Program-made: the position numbers and the translations under genes
Assembly: GCA_018398575.1 (NCBI GenBank)
Contig: JAGTXZ010000006.1
Span: 1,178,001-1,242,000, forward strand
Reading direction: 5' to 3'
DNA length: 64,000 nucleotides
Origin: Ampelomyces quisqualis
Lineage: Eukaryota > Ascomycota > Dothideomycetes > Pleosporales > Phaeosphaeriaceae
Notes under the pieces: model-generated
What the model was told of the DNA's origin: nothing
Databases searched by the model: none
Seen by the model: only the letters and a program-made list of their open reading frames with translations
Shown: positions 13,270 through 25,508 of the stretch, in pieces
Layout: every line of letters starts with the position of its first letter
Numbering within the stretch: position 1 is the first letter of the stretch

Positions 13270-16010
13270 TTACTTATCCACGGCTACGGGGGTCGCGCTC
13301 CGACTCAGCCCGGATCCTCCTGAGCTATCTTTCCTCGCAGGCGTGGCGCTCCTACTTCTCTGTCGCTCTCTTTGCTTTTCTTCCATCTTCGCCCTCTCAC
13401 GGGCCTCCTCGACTAGCCTCTTCGCCTCCCGGACGTTGCGCATAGTCCTACTAAGCTTGCCCTCTTTGCCGTCTTGGATCTTCTGCAACTCGCCTCGGGC
13501 TTCGATATCCTCTTTCGTCTTGGTGACAAAGCTCTTAAAACTGCCTTTGATATCGCGCCGGAGATCTTGGCCCTCGTCGAATATGCAGTCGCTGTCTCGT
13601 ATTGATTTGACGTTCTCGACGCGACGTGTGAGGTAAAGTGTAGGGTGGCGGTAGTGGTCTTTCCGTTGGGCAATGATGCGCTGGACTTCTTCTTCATAAG
13701 CGGTTTCGTAGACGTTCATGTCGACGTTGGACGGAGACTCGGACACAATGCACCCGTCATCTGGTTGTTCAATCGAGTCTTCGCCGGTGCCAATGTTTAG
13801 GAAAAGTGTGTCTTCCAATGGGTTGTGGGCGTGGCCTTTGCCCAATGTAGGCGTCGATGGTCCGGAACTGGATACTAAGCCCGGCAGGGTAGTCGTTTGT
13901 GAGGGTATTGCAGGTGAGCGATAAGACATGCTTTCATGTATGACCTTGGCGTCGTTGAGACCTAGGGGCTGTGGAGAATTCGGAGTGCTTGATGCTGCTC
14001 CTTTGGACGACTGACGCTTTCCCATGATCTCTGATCGGAAGCCCGGTTTCGAGTACGCGGTCCTATCCATCTTGGCGGGGATGTTGCGGTTGTGGTCGTC
14101 AATCTTGATATTGCGGTGAACGCCTTCCATTGTCAAAGCACTCTCGACAGGTCGCCGGTTGTCTGTGTCTTGCGATTTCGACTTCCTCAGCATCGAAGGT
14201 CGCATAGATAAAGGCGGCTGGACAATCCGTGAAGCGCCGCCCAAAATACTTTCCAGTCGTTCTGGACGCCGCCTGAACAGGAGCTGCTTGAACCGTTTGA
14301 CCGCACGCACCTGCATTTCATTAGCAAGTGAGCGTATGCCTGAAGACCCTACGAATGATTGCGGCGCTTGAAGTGCAACACTACGAGATCGAGAAGGAGC
14401 TCAGAGGAGAAGAGCGCACACTTACAACCGTCACCAGATGGCCCATGTTGCCAGTGATGGCAGCATTGACCTCTTCGTCAGTAGGCGGTTCGATAATAAT
14501 GGCAACGTTCTCAGACTTTGACAATAAAGGGTCTGTTCCGTTTTGTGTGACCCATGGATGTTCCTGCAGTCGTCAGTATACGCTCGGCATGTCAGGACAC
14601 CCAATGTACCCGAATCTCCTCCATCGTTATCCGCTTTTCTGGATCTTTCTCGAGAAGTCTTTGAAGCAGATGCATGAGATGTCCTGAGCACGAGTCGTCA
14701 TAGACAGGGTCGTCACATCTTATCGCTTGATAAAGCTCGATCATACCGTGCTTTTCAAACGGGATTCTGCCGAACAGGAGACAGAAAAGCGTGCAGCCCA
14801 TAGACCATATGTCCGCCGCTCGGCCAGAGACTTGACCGTGTTTGGCAACGCACAATTCTGGTGGCATAAATGCGGGGGATCCAGCAGACTTTGCAGTCTT
14901 CATCTCGCCTTCTTTGTCGAACATTTCTGATACGCCAAAATCAACAATCTTGAGGATGTCTTCTTGGGTCACGAGACAGTTGTCGGGCTTGATGTCACGG
15001 TGGATGATGCCCTGAGCGTGGACTGTGCCATGTTAGTGAGACATGACAACATACGTTATGAAAACATACGATACTCAAGTCCCAAGACCATGTCTCGGAA
15101 CCAACACCGGGATTGTTCTTCCGTGTATGGATCTGCGCGTTCTTCGAGTCCTACTTGCATGACAACACCCTTCTTGCACATTTCCATGACCATGTACAGC
15201 GAGTCCTCTTCGGGATCATCCAGCACTTCAATCAGCGATACAAGGTTCGGGTGGTTCAGCTTCTTCATGATGGCGATCTCCTCCTTGATGAGCTCGAAGG
15301 AATTGTTCTCCTCCGAGGTCGAGTGTCGGTGCAGCGGCGAATTGAAGCCTATACCGGCAGGCAGGGCTCGCTTCCGGCGGGCGCTCGGCCGGCGCAGGAG
15401 GTTCGACTGTGCGCGTTTCCGCAGACGCGACTTTGAGAATTCCTTGACAGCCTAGACTCGAGCGCGTCAGCACGTCTCGGTGGCCGCTCCGCTCCCGGGA
15501 GGCTGGTGTCTCTCACATATTCCTGGCCATACTGGTCTTCAGCTAGGTGGACGGCTCCAAACGAGCCGCGCCCGATCTCCTGCTTGACCAGATATTGATT
15601 GATTCTGTGCTGGGCGGTGCCGTCGTCTTCGCTGTTGCTGTACTCGGACCGCGCATTGAACGTCTCCTGCTGGGGGTCAGACGCTCGGCGGTGCACGTGA
15701 CTGGCTGCACGTGGGACGTCGCACCTTGACTCGCCTGGTCGACGAGGCTGCGCGCTTGTGGTGTCGCAGCGGGCTCTGGTATGCGGGCGTGGACCTGGGG
15801 TTGCACACATATCAGCACTGCACAGCGTCGACGGCCAGGCGCCCCGCAGCGGATGCCGCACATGTACTTGACCGGGGCGGGCCGTGCGTCCTCTCCGGCG
15901 GCCGGGACGGCGAGTCTCGGGCGCGAGGAGTAGATTCGGGGTATGTCGGAGTCGGAGTCGGAGGCGGAGGAGGCGTGTTTGGAGGGGAGGGAGCGTGGGT
16001 GCGACGACAT
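13270..16010 (-). CDS. CaMKK/Sak1-like Ser/Thr kinase (candidate upstream kinase of SNF1/AMPK)
   Basis: The kinase domain is of the CaMKK/Elm1-Sak1-Tos3 type, which in fungi activates SNF1/AMPK or CaM kinase. Minus-strand exons are 16010-15873, 15666-15517, 15451-15070, 15022-14610, 14563-14426 and 14310-13270, giving 753 residues. Motifs are GRGSFGAVHLAED, AVKEFSKS, then a basic Arg/Pro insert (RRPSARRKRALP) before helix C as in CaMKKs, HRDIKPDN, DFGVSEMF and AGSPAFMPPEL in the activation segment. The C-terminal third carries a basic patch (VRAVKRFKQLLFRRRPERL) and a charged coiled-coil tail. The first intron (206 bases) is the least certain join; the others are phase-consistent. Its start lies 157 bases from the divergent BET5 start, so the two may share a promoter. 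The CaMKK versus Sak1 role cannot be settled from sequence. Confidence 0.88.
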
Positions 16011-16167
16011 GGTGGGTAGGTAGGGCTGGGCAGCGCGGGCGGGGGGACGTCGTAGGAGTAGTGATAGATAACTAGGGCGGAGCGGAGAGACGACTAGGAG
16101 GAGACAGTATGGGGAAGCGGTGGGGTCAGCCTGTCACATCATATCCATTGCACCGCCGCACCACGCC
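16011..16167. promoter_or_regulatory. Short divergent promoter, CaMKK-like kinase / BET5
   Basis: Only 157 bases separate the two divergent start codons. The sequence is purine-rich on the plus strand up to about 16110. There is no room for two independent promoters of usual size, so shared control is inferred. I assign no specific factor site. Confidence 0.5.
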
Positions 16168-16699
16168 ATGGTGCTCTACAGCTTCTACATATTCGATCGC
16201 CACAGTCAGTCCTCCCCCGCGCCGTCCCCGCCCGCCGCTGACCGCATCGTTGCCAGCCGAGTGCATCTATGCGCGCCGTTGGACTCCACGACCCGCGTCA
16301 CAGTCGGGCGCGGCCATGACAAGCAATGGCGACGCCCCGCCAGCCCGCAAGGCCCTCACGCAGTCCGACGACGAGAAGCTCGTCTTCGGCCTCGTCTTCT
16401 CCCTGCGCAACATGGTCACCAAGCTTGGCGGCGACGACGACACCTTCCTCTCCTACCGCACCGGCGAGTACAAGCTGCACTACTACGAGACGCCCACCCG
16501 CATGAAGTTCGTCATGCTCACCGACACAAAGGTCATCAACCTGCGCCAGTACCTCCACCAGATCTGGGCCAACTTGTACGTCGAGTACGTGGTGAAGAAT
16601 CCGCTTGCCCCCACAGAGCATCCAGCCGGCATTGGCGTCGCGAACGAGCTTTTTGAGAGAGGACTCGAGGCTTTCATTACCGCTGTCCTGCCAGTATGA
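16168..16699 (+). CDS. BET5: TRAPP complex subunit Bet5/TRAPPC1
   Basis: Bet5 is a small longin-fold core subunit of TRAPP, the Rab/Ypt1 exchange factor that tethers ER-derived vesicles at the Golgi. Two exons, 16168-16204 and 16257-16699, give 159 residues, the usual family length. The N-terminus MVLYSFYIFDRH joined across the 52-base intron to ECIYARRW is the hallmark longin start, with a short low-complexity insert (about residues 20-45) before KLVFGLVFSLRNMVTKL. The C-terminal longin segment LHYYETPTRMKFVMLTD through YVEYVVKNPL is intact. The upstream ATG at 16109 belongs to an unspliced frame and was not used. Confidence is high. Confidence 0.93.
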
Positions 16700-17062
16700 C
16701 CAACACAAGCACGGGGAAACACTTCCCCACGGCAACCATGACGACCACACCCATGCACTCGCATCGTATGCCGACACTACGCCATGCACACAGCCTCAAT
16801 CCAAGCTGAAGACCCACCCGCCACGCCTGCAGGTAGAGCTTAGGGAAGCTTAGGGAGTCATCTATGACATGTACTGCCTAGGTTGAAAAGCTTCATGTCA
16901 CGATGCTGCGGCATCCGAAAGCATACCGAGTAGACATGTCATCCAATCATTCACATCGTATCATGTCCATTCACCCTCTCCGATGCATACTCCCTGTCAC
17001 CCTACATGTCGTATTCCGAAACGCCAAACCAATGCACTAGGGACCCTTCCTACTCAGCGACT
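16700..17062. other. Intergenic between BET5 and LTV1 3' ends
   Basis: A convergent 3' region of 363 bases. No structure or gene recognised. Confidence 0.5.
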
Positions 17063-18572
17063 CTACCCCTCCGCATTCGCCAACAGGACCGAATTCCTCG
17101 CATTCACCCCCACCCTCGCCGGCCCCAGCCCTCGCCTCACCTCCTCCAACTGCTCCAACCCACTCTGCTGCTTGCCCTTCTTGACCCGCCTTTTCCCCTG
17201 CACATGATGCGTCCCCAAAAAGTCGTCCATGATACTATCGAAATCACTGCGCAGCGGCGGAGCCTCACTACTCGACCACCCACTCATTCCACTCATCTTG
17301 CTCAAGCCCGACATCTTACTCATCCCCGACACCACGCTCTCGTCGTCGGGAAAATCCCCGGATCCATCGTCAGCATATTCTTCTTCGATTTTGTCGAAGC
17401 GCTGGTCGAGCAGCGTCAGCCCTTCTGTGCGGTGCAGCGCCGACGACGACATGGAGTAGCCTGATGTGCATGTCTTTGCGCCCTTGCGTTTCTTCTTGCG
17501 CCCACCCAAGGTGAGTGCCGATGCGCCCGTTACGACTGACGATTGTGCGCCCGCGGGTTTAGGGGGCTTGGAAAAGGATTTGACGTCGTTTTGGAACTTT
17601 TTGAATTCTTCGAGGTAGGCTAGGTCGGCTGCTTCGGTGGAGGCGGGGGCTTCGTTGGGGGCGGGGAGACTGTCAGGGTCGCTGGGTTGAGGCTTGGGCT
17701 TGGGAGAGGACGCTTTGATCGTGTCGTCGCTTTCCCAGCCGGCGTCTTCTTCGTCGAGGAAGCGGTCCATGGCGTCGCGATCGTCGTCGTCGTCATATGT
17801 GTCGTCCCATTCGCGCTGGTCGACTTCGTACCCGTCTTCTGCGAGGGCGGCGAAGATGTCGTCTTCGTCGTCGACGTAGGCGTCGTCTTCCAGAGCTTCG
17901 AGAACTTCACGTAGTCGTGGATCCATGTCTGGCTGGAATCCGGCGATAGCGTCAGGAATATTCTGCTGATCTTGATATGTCGTCTTTCGCACGAATTCGG
18001 AGGGCGCCATGTCTTCGCCAAATACATCGCTGACGCTACTGATGTTGCTGCTTATACTCAATCCCGCGTCGCTTTGTCGGTCGTCCAGAGATGTGTTTCG
18101 CAGTGCCTCCGCCAGATCCACCTTTTGCTTGCCCTTTTTCTTCTCACTTGGTGCTTCGACGAAGTGTGCCTCTCCACCTCCGCTGCCTAGGTCTCGTAGA
18201 TGTTGCATGTAGTCGTACTCGGTATCGTCGTAGTAGACGCCATAGTTTGCAGCTTCTCCTTCGTTCTTGCGCACGTTGGCTTGGAATTCGCTCTCTAGCT
18301 CTCGCCTTGACTTGATCTTGCTCCGGCCTGTGGCTGCTGAGTACTGTGATGCTCGAGAACTGCCTGCCGGCTCCGACTCTTCGCGCATGTTTGCTGTGCC
18401 CATCTCGGCCAAGACCATCTGCGGCGCATCTTCATCGTGGATTCGGGGGTCATTTTGCGCGCGGTGCACGAGTCTGTAGTTGATCGCACTCTTCTTGTCG
18501 CTTTGGAGGGGTTAGCGGGGTAATCGATGAACGTGAACAATTCTCAGCGTACATAAACTTGCGGCGAGGCAT
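17063..18572 (-). CDS. LTV1: Ribosome biogenesis factor Ltv1 (40S maturation and export)
   Basis: Ltv1 is a late 40S assembly factor that binds pre-40S particles near Rps3 and must leave for final maturation. Two exons on the minus strand, 18572-18553 and 18500-17063, give 485 residues. A 20-base first exon encodes MPRRKF and joins across a 52-base intron to IDKKSAINYRLVHRAQND, the conserved Ltv1 N-terminus. The middle is highly acidic (EALEDDAYVDDEDDIFAAL, then DDTYDDDDD), typical of the family. Near the C-terminus a run of KMSG repeats (MSKMSGLSKMSGMSGWSSSE) and a basic GKRRVKKGKQQ patch precede the ending RRGLGPARVGVNARN. It is divergent from LSG1 with only 227 bases between start codons. 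Confidence 0.93.
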
Positions 18573-18799
18573 CTTGAATTCTTTTGATTACGTGTGTCGT
18601 TCTAAAGTGGCGGCTATGGAAGCCTGGGGAATGGCTGACAAAGGCCGACGTTGGGCTCGCTCCAAAAAATAAATTTTAGCGGCGAAAGGGTCTGGTGAAT
18701 GGGTGACGTGGGGCGGCGACTCGGGGACTTTTCTACTCGACCCCTCCATGGTAGCGGACTCACCACAACCACACGCGATACCTAAATAGAACCGCAAAA
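18573..18799. promoter_or_regulatory. Divergent promoter shared by LTV1 and LSG1
   Basis: 227 bases separate the start codons of a 40S and a 60S late-maturation factor. An A/T block CAAAAAATAAATTTTAG near 18663-18680 resembles the A-tract-plus-T-tract RRPE-type element of yeast ribosome-biogenesis promoters. That resemblance is by eye and not proven. Confidence 0.45.
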
Positions 18800-20853
18800 A
18801 TGGTGCTCGCGAAGTCTAAGAAGAGTGTCGGGCTGGGCAACAGCCTTATGAACGACAGGTTCGGCAAGGGCAAGGGCGCGGACATGAGGAGAGGCGCATT
18901 TCAGCAGGGCATTGAGCGGACAGGCCAGAACGGCGAGAAGGTATGTTGATGGCGCAAACGTAACAGAATCATACTGACACGCGGTAGTACATCACCAACG
19001 AGAAGAAAGAGGCATCATGGGTGAAGATGCGCTCCGTCACAGAACAGGGCGCCCTCGATGATTTCCTCTCCACCGCCGAGCTTGCTGGAACCGACTTCAC
19101 TGCGGAGAAGATGAACAACGTCAAGATCATACACAAGGACCAGAAGAACCCATATCTGCTGTCGGCGACAGAAGAGCGCAACGTCACGCGCAAGCACAAA
19201 GAGAACAAGAACCGTCTCACTGTTCCACGACGACCCAAATGGGACGCCCAAACAACGCCTCAGGAGCTGGACCAGAGCGAAAGGGATTCCCTGCTGCTAT
19301 GGAGGAGAGGTCTGGCTGAGTTGCAGGAGAACAATGACCTTCTCATGACACCATTTGAGCGCAATCTCGAGGTTTGGAGGCAATTGTGGCGAGTCATCGA
19401 GAGGTCAGATCTTGTGGTGCAGATTGTAGATGCGCGACACCCGCTCCTGTTCCGATCCGAAGATCTGGAGGACTACGTCAAAGAGGTGGACTCGAAGAAG
19501 AATAACCTGTTGCTGGTCAACAAGGCAGATATGATGACACTGCAACAAAGGCAAGCATGGGCAGACTACTTCACCGAGGCCGGAATCAACTACAAGTTCT
19601 TTTCTGCTGAGTTGGCGAAAGAGATGAATGAGGCACGTGCGCTCGAAGAAGAAAGCGAGGACGACTCTGAGGGGTACACTGATGAAGAAGACACTGATGA
19701 GGACGTTGACGAGGAGGATGACAATCTAGCGAGAGAGGCAAAGAAGATCGACCTCGAAGACAAGAACGACGAGAATGCCAAGTGGGTCGACGAAGAGACA
19801 GTGGCGGTGACACCCGAGGACATCACAGACGAGGACGAGCGGACACGAATACTGACCACCGAGGACCTCGAAGCGCTCTTTCTGGAACATGCCCCGGATG
19901 TCGATACAGGCCCTAACGGAGAACCTCGCAAGACTTCCATTGGTTTGGTCGGTTACCCCAACGTCGGAAAATCTTCCACCATCAACGCCTTGATTGGTGC
20001 TAAGAAGGTATCAGTCTCAGCAACACCGGGAAAAACGAAGCATTTCCAAACGATCCACTTGAGCGAAAAGGTCGTCCTGTGCGATTGTCCCGGTCTCGTT
20101 TTCCCTAACTTTGCAACTACCAAAGCAGAGCTGGTATGCGCCGGTGTCCTTCCCATCGACCAGCTGCGCGAATACACCGGACCCGCAGGCCTCGTCGCGC
20201 AGCGGATCCCGCAGCCCTTCCTCGAGGCCCTCTACGGCATGAAGATGCACATCCGCCCCCAAGAAGAAGGCGGCACAGGCATCCCCACTTCCGATGAGGT
20301 CCTGCGCGCATATGCCATCGCGCGAGGCTTTTCCACACAGGGTCTCGGCCAGCCCGACGAGTCGCGAGCAGCGCGCTACATTCTGAAAGACTACGTCAAG
20401 GGCAAATTACTCTTCTGCCACCCTCCCCCCGTCGATCCATCCATCGACCCAAAGACTTTCAACCGCGAACTCTACGACGTCAATCACCTCCCTGCTAAGC
20501 GCCGACACGCCGTAGCACACAATTCCTCGCTCGCAGGCACTTCTCCCAACGACGACGATGCGTCGCTTATGGACGACGATATTGATGTGCTCCCTGTGAA
20601 TACTGCACCGATGCAGGGCGAGAAGTCCAAGGGTTTGGATAAACGCTTCTTCGGGCCGGGGCAGGGCATGGTCAAAGCCAACGTCCCGTTCCACCACAAG
20701 TACAGCGAGCAGGGCAAGGAGCTTAGCGGGCGCAAACTGAAGGCCATGACAGCGCTGCACAAGGACGTGGATGTTGCTGATTTGAGGGGCGGGAAGAAGC
20801 ATTTCAAAGCAAACAAGAAGCGGGCGAAGAAGGTCAAGACCGAGTATGAGTAA
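18800..20853 (+). CDS. LSG1: Large-subunit GTPase Lsg1 (60S export-adaptor recycling)
   Basis: Lsg1 is a cytoplasmic circularly permuted GTPase that helps release the export adaptor Nmd3 from pre-60S subunits. Exons 18800-18940 and 18988-20853 give 668 residues. The permuted order is visible: the G4-like NKAD (LLLVNKADMM) comes before the P-loop GYPNVGKSS, followed by the switch region with ATPGKTKHFQT and G3 DCPGLVF. Between G4 and the P-loop lies a long acidic insert (about residues 250-310), usual in Lsg1. The Lys-rich C-terminus (KKHFKANKKRAKKVK) fits ribosome binding. The start MVLAKSKKSVGLGNSLMNDRF is the conserved family N-terminus, and the 47-base intron is phase 0. Confidence 0.95.
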
Positions 20854-21250
20854 GGAGGAGACAGTTGGTGGAACTGAGATGGATGGGCAGGTAGTTGCTA
20901 GAGGTTTGAATGCATGCATGTGTGGAGTTTGGGATCATGCGTCTTGTAGAGACTATGGGACGATTGCGATGAATACAAAGAATCACGTTCCATATCCTTC
21001 TACGCGTGGGCACGGAGTAAAGGCGTTGAATGTTCGGCGAAGAGCCAATGATGAGGGAGAAACGGTCGTGTAGTCGTCGAGGGCTAAATTAGAAACACAA
21101 TGACAATCCAGGTAGCTTCGGCAGCCCGAGGGCATGGTGCGAGCTTCGCGTAAATGTAGCCGTTCGTGCAGGGAGACCGTGCAGAAACACCAGAAAACGT
21201 GGTCGCGCAAGCTCCACCAAACGAAACAGTAACATCCACACCACGACACC
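20854..21250. other. Intergenic, LSG1 to RRP1
   Basis: This 397-base gap holds the LSG1 3' end and the RRP1 promoter. No gene recognised. Confidence 0.5.
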
Positions 21251-22125
21251 ATGGCTTTGGACGCGCAAAACAACCCATTCGTAAGACATCTTACGTCGAG
21301 TGGTATGTACTCACAAAATTCGCGACTCCGACTCGGGAACTGTGGCACTGACCTTTGCGACAGACAAGAAAGTTCGCGACCAAGCGCTTGAGTCGCTACG
21401 CACGTTCCTTGGGGCGCAAACAGAGATGCCAGAACTTGATCTGCTAAAGTTGTGGAAAGGCCTTTTCTACTGTACGTTGTGTGCATTGTATATTGCTCTC
21501 CTATCTTGTGCCTTGGCTTTAAACTAACTTTACCGGCACAGGCCTATGGATGCAAGACAAACCCGCGCTCCAACAAGCTCTCGTACGCGATCTCGCGTCA
21601 CTCGTCTCCGCCCTCCGCACGCCTGTCGTTCTGCCGTTTCTCCGCGCCTTCTGGCTCACCATGGCCCGCGAATGGTCACATATTGAAGCCCTGCGGCTGG
21701 ACAAGTACCTTTACCTGATCCGGTGGTACCTCAACGCGTCTTTTGCGTTTATGTCAAGGAAGAAGTGGGAGAAAAGCGTGCTTGAAGAGTGGAACAAGAT
21801 TGTAGAGGAGACGCCATTACATCCAAAGGATATGAAGATCCCTAATGGACTGCGCTACCATGTTATGGATATCTGGGTCGATGAGCTGGGCAAAGTCAGC
21901 GGGGATAAATGGGTGAAGGAGCCAGGGAGCGAAACACTGGAGACATTGGTCAAGCCAATTGAGACTATGAAGAAAGAGGGCGCATTGAAGGTTCTTAGGG
22001 TTGCGGCGCAAGAGTGCCTGGGCGACGAGACCTTGATGACTTGGCGAGGACTCGAAGCAGAAAAGGTTGGTAGCGATGAGGACGACATGGACGACGACGA
22101 GGTGGAATGGGGCGGCTTTGATTGA
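21251..22125 (+). CDS. RRP1: Nucleolar rRNA-processing protein Rrp1/Nop52
   Basis: Rrp1/Nop52 is a nucleolar HEAT-like helical protein needed for processing of the 27S pre-rRNA toward 5.8S and 25S. Exons 21251-21302, 21364-21471 and 21542-22125 give 247 residues. The N-terminus ([19 protein letters not shown]), then [18 protein letters not shown] across the second intron, and [14 protein letters not shown] are the classic family signatures. The protein ends in an acidic tail ([17 protein letters not shown]) and is compact compared with animal Nop52, as in other fungi. It follows LSG1 on the same strand, so three ribosome-assembly genes sit together. Confidence 0.93.
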
Positions 22126-23114
22126 GACGGTACGATATCAAGAAAGGAACGGCAGTGGCAGTGTGCATTCTAGCGAGGCGTTCATGGTTGTTGCATATTG
22201 GTAGGCTGGGAAGGCCAAAGGACATGACGCTCGTGTTGCAATACATTGATTATCATGCGTCTCACACTGGCGCCGGGAGCCCTGTAACATGCCTCGGGAC
22301 AATTTTGCTGACGGTCACTGCGTGAGACTCAGAACAAGCGTGTTGGCTTGGCTCTGTTTGATGGCGTGCAGCAGGCAACATTCCCTGGCTGTGGTAACGT
22401 AAATGCAGCGAGGGACCGCCGCGGTGAAGACGTTGGCAAGGTGCAAGAAGGCTGGACAAAGAAGTGCCAAGCTCATTGCCGTGCGCTTGTCTGACTTGGC
22501 CTGGGGGACCAGCCCGGAGGTCTTGGTTTGTGGGAACGGGTAGAGGGGGATGGAAAATGCCTCAAGCTAGACTGCAATCCGAAAGCCGTACAATGTACAC
22601 TACACGGGGCGAGGCAGTGCAGAAGTGCTAACTGGCCCTCCAGCGCTCGCACAGAGCGCCGCAGTTCCCACGGTATTTGAGTCGAGAGCCGCGCCCTCTA
22701 TCGCACGCCCGTCTCCGCCCACGCCCTGCTCGCGAAACATCGACATCATTGCCCGCCGAGCCGAGTGGCTGCGCATACGCCACACCCAATCTCCCTGTTG
22801 CGCGTGAACAACCAAATCTACCGCGACTGCGACGGCGTTTGTCAGCGCCAGAAGGCACCCGCAGCGCGGTGCTGCTCGCCTTCCCACCCTCGACTCTGCG
22901 CCCGACAGCCACCGTGGTTTCCCACACCTCGACCCACGCGCAGCACACGCTCCCGAACCTGATATCCACCACCGGCCGCCGCAGGACGTATGCTGTTTTG
23001 AGAGGCATACAATAACACCCTGGGCTTCACGCCCGCGAGACACCTGCGTCTCGGCAAACAACCCGTCTTTCGCCAGTTTTCGGCCCACTATCCGCCTAGC
23101 CAAAAGCCAGAATC
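22126..23114. other. Long 5' region of the Sat4-like kinase gene
   Basis: Nearly 1 kb between RRP1 and the kinase start. The last 450 bases are C- and CT-rich with few plus-strand stops, as in long fungal leaders. Frames such as 22677-23015 have no domain. Probably promoter plus leader. Confidence 0.45.
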
Positions 23115-24629
23115 ATGGCTGCCCCTGCAAGCACCGCCGCACCGGGCCCAGCGTCAAAACCCGTTGCCTCGCCACAGGCTTCCGCGCCCACCTCGACGGC
23201 GTCTTCGGTGCACTCACAGCCCGAGGCCATAGCCCCTCAGCCCGCTGCCCAGCACTCCGGAAACAGCAGTCTGCAGGCCGCCGCCGAAGCCTTGCTAAAG
23301 CCGAAGAAACCCACCATGACGTCGCGCCTCAGCAGCATGTTGGGCATCAAAGAGTCTGCCGGTGCTGCTGAGCGCAACGGCGAAGTCAAGGCCATCAACG
23401 CAAGCCCCGCCAACGGCCGCCCGCCGCCCTCGCGCCAGGCGTCCGTCACACGCAAGGAAGGCCCCGTCGCACCTTACAAGCGCTTCTGGATCAACGAGGA
23501 TGGCTCCCACGAGCACCACCTCAAGGTCGCAAAGCGCCAGGAAAAGCTGTCCGACATGTTTCAGAACTTGATGCTGGGCAAGAAGAAGGGCGAGAGTCAC
23601 GAGGACCAGCCGCTCAGTCTCATGTCCAACTGGGTCGACGTCATGCGCAACGAGAAGGAAAAGCTCGCCGAGCAGAAGAACTCGGGCAACCACATGCCGC
23701 AGACGCTGGTGCAAAAGTATGGCAAATGTCAAGAGGTGGTTGGGCGTGGGGCTTTCGGTATTGTCCGAGTCGCGCACAAGACAGACCCAAAGGACTCGAA
23801 ACGCGAGCAGCTGTATGCTGTAAAAGAGTTTAAGCAACGCCCAGGAGAGTCTGCCAAGCGCTACCAGAAGCGCCTCACATCTGAGTTCTGCATATCGTCC
23901 TCCATGCAGCATCCTAATGTCATCACCACTTTGGATCTTCTCCAGGACGACAAGGGCACCTATTGTGAGGTCATGGAATACTGCTCGGGCGGCGATTTAT
24001 ATACTTTGGTTCTGGCAGCGGGCCAACTCGAGGTCATCGAAGCGGATTGCTATTTCAAGCAACTCATGCGTGGCGTCGAGTACATGCATGAGATGGGCGT
24101 CGCGCATCGTGACCTGAAGCCTGAAAATCTGCTTCTTACCTCGCACGGATCCATCAAGATTACCGACTTTGGCAACGGAGAATGCTTCCGTATGGCCTGG
24201 GAGAAGGAGGCGCACATGACTGCTGGCTTGTGCGGTTCTGCTCCATACATTGCGCCTGAAGAGTATGTTGACAAGGAGTTCGATCCTCGCGCCGTTGACG
24301 TCTGGGCTTGCGGTATCATATACATGGCCATGAGGACCGGACGACATTTGTGGCGTGTCGCTCAGAAGGGCGAAGATGAGTTCTTCGATCGCTACCTGGA
24401 AGACCGCAAGGAGGAAGAAGGCTACCGGCCTATTGAAGTGTTACGAAGAGTGAGTTCTCCATTTCAATCAACCGCTGCATCTATTGACAGTTCACAGCGT
24501 CAATGTCGTAATGTCATCTACTCTATCTTGGACCCTATTCCGGCCCGTCGCCTTACTGCCCACCAGGTTCTCGCCTCAGAATGGGTTTCTGAAATCAAAG
24601 TCTGCCACGCCGGCAACGAAGGCTTCTAA
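23115..24629 (+). CDS. Hal4/Sat4-like Ser/Thr kinase (ion homeostasis kinase family)
   Basis: Members of the Hal4/Sat4-Hal5 group regulate potassium transporters and plasma-membrane nutrient permeases. After a disordered Ala/Pro/Ser-rich N-terminus (residues 1-160) comes the kinase domain: [56 protein letters not shown], then [12 protein letters not shown]. The [19 protein letters not shown] segment is typical of this subfamily. The reading frame is open across 1515 bases, but a 48-base stretch (24450-24497) has good splice sites and interrupts the conserved [15 protein letters not shown] block, so it is probably an intron. Spliced length is 488 residues, against 504 if retained. The fungal-specific subfamily assignment is likely but not certain. 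Confidence 0.9.
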   Translation: MAAPASTAAPGPASKPVASPQASAPTSTASSVHSQPEAIAPQPAAQHSGNSSLQAAAEALLKPKKPTMTSRLSSMLGIKESAGAAERNGEVKAINASPANGRPPPSRQASVTRKEGPVAPYKRFWINEDGSHEHHLKVAKRQEKLSDMFQNLMLGKKKGESHEDQPLSLMSNWVDVMRNEKEKLAEQKNSGNHMPQTLVQKYGKCQEVVGRGAFGIVRVAHKTDPKDSKREQLYAVKEFKQRPGESAKRYQKRLTSEFCISSSMQHPNVITTLDLLQDDKGTYCEVMEYCSGGDLYTLVLAAGQLEVIEADCYFKQLMRGVEYMHEMGVAHRDLKPENLLLTSHGSIKITDFGNGECFRMAWEKEAHMTAGLCGSAPYIAPEEYVDKEFDPRAVDVWACGIIYMAMRTGRHLWRVAQKGEDEFFDRYLEDRKEEEGYRPIEVLRRVSSPFQSTAASIDSSQRQCRNVIYSILDPIPARRLTAHQVLASEWVSEIKVCHAGNEGF

Positions 24630-25508
24630 TGCAACACCGCAGGCTGGCCCTCAATATTCTTAGGACGCGCAGGCGTGCACATGTGTCCAGCAGTCGAGTT
24701 GGTCGACGACCACCTGACCCTGGCATGACTTTGATTCGCATCCACTGTGGCTCGTCTTAATATTTGATCTTGAGCCATTTACCCGCTTCCTTATACTTTG
24801 GTTTTCCGCGACAATGCTTTCTTGCAATTCCATGATACCTGATCAGGCATACTCCTTTTACGATTGTTGCTTTAGCATAGCGGAACATGTCGGCACCGGT
24901 TTCTTAGCACCAAGTTTCCATAAGCACGGCGTCACGAGGAATAGCACTACGATATATACAGGCAACACGGAGACATTGACGGGTGGTATCTGCACTTGGG
25001 TGGGTGGTTGGATCGGTTTCGGGTGGTCGGTTTGTAGACACCTCACTCGCCTGTAAGGGGTATCTCTCTGTATCCTGGGTGCGTATGGATAGGCGGCCCT
25101 TCACAAATTTCCTCTGTATCATGACATGGCACATACACTTTAGACGGGTGTGCTCCGTGATCTGCAGCATTTATTCTTCTCATGATCCTGTTGCCTTGCA
25201 TGACTTGGACTAGGTGGCATTTGGCAGTTGCGTCCCGATGTACTATATTTTTAGAAATATCCAACATTCGACGAGAAACGCAACTAGCCGAGGCATGCTA
25301 CGCAACAGAGCATGCTAGATACGTTGCAATGTATATCCACGCATAAATAGCCAATTTCAGAATCAATTCGTGGCTCGTCCCGTGACACAGCGGACATAGA
25401 GCATTCAGCTTACAGGTCTTGGCGTCTGTCATCTGCAACAAACCCTACACGACACTGGACACTTCATCCCGCAGCAACCAGGGCTCGTGCAAGCAATGCA
25501 ACCAAGCA
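24630..25508. other. Intergenic, Sat4-like kinase to SUN protein
   Basis: About 880 bases with no recognised gene. The open frame of the next gene extends upstream to 25419 without an ATG, so the real start is taken at 25509. A splice acceptor (TTACAG) near 25409-25414 could also join an upstream leader exon. Confidence 0.45.

Noticed and set aside
22600..23103. 167-codon minus-strand frame upstream of the Sat4-like kinase
   Set aside because: Shadow of the CT-rich leader; Arg/Gly/Ala composition only.
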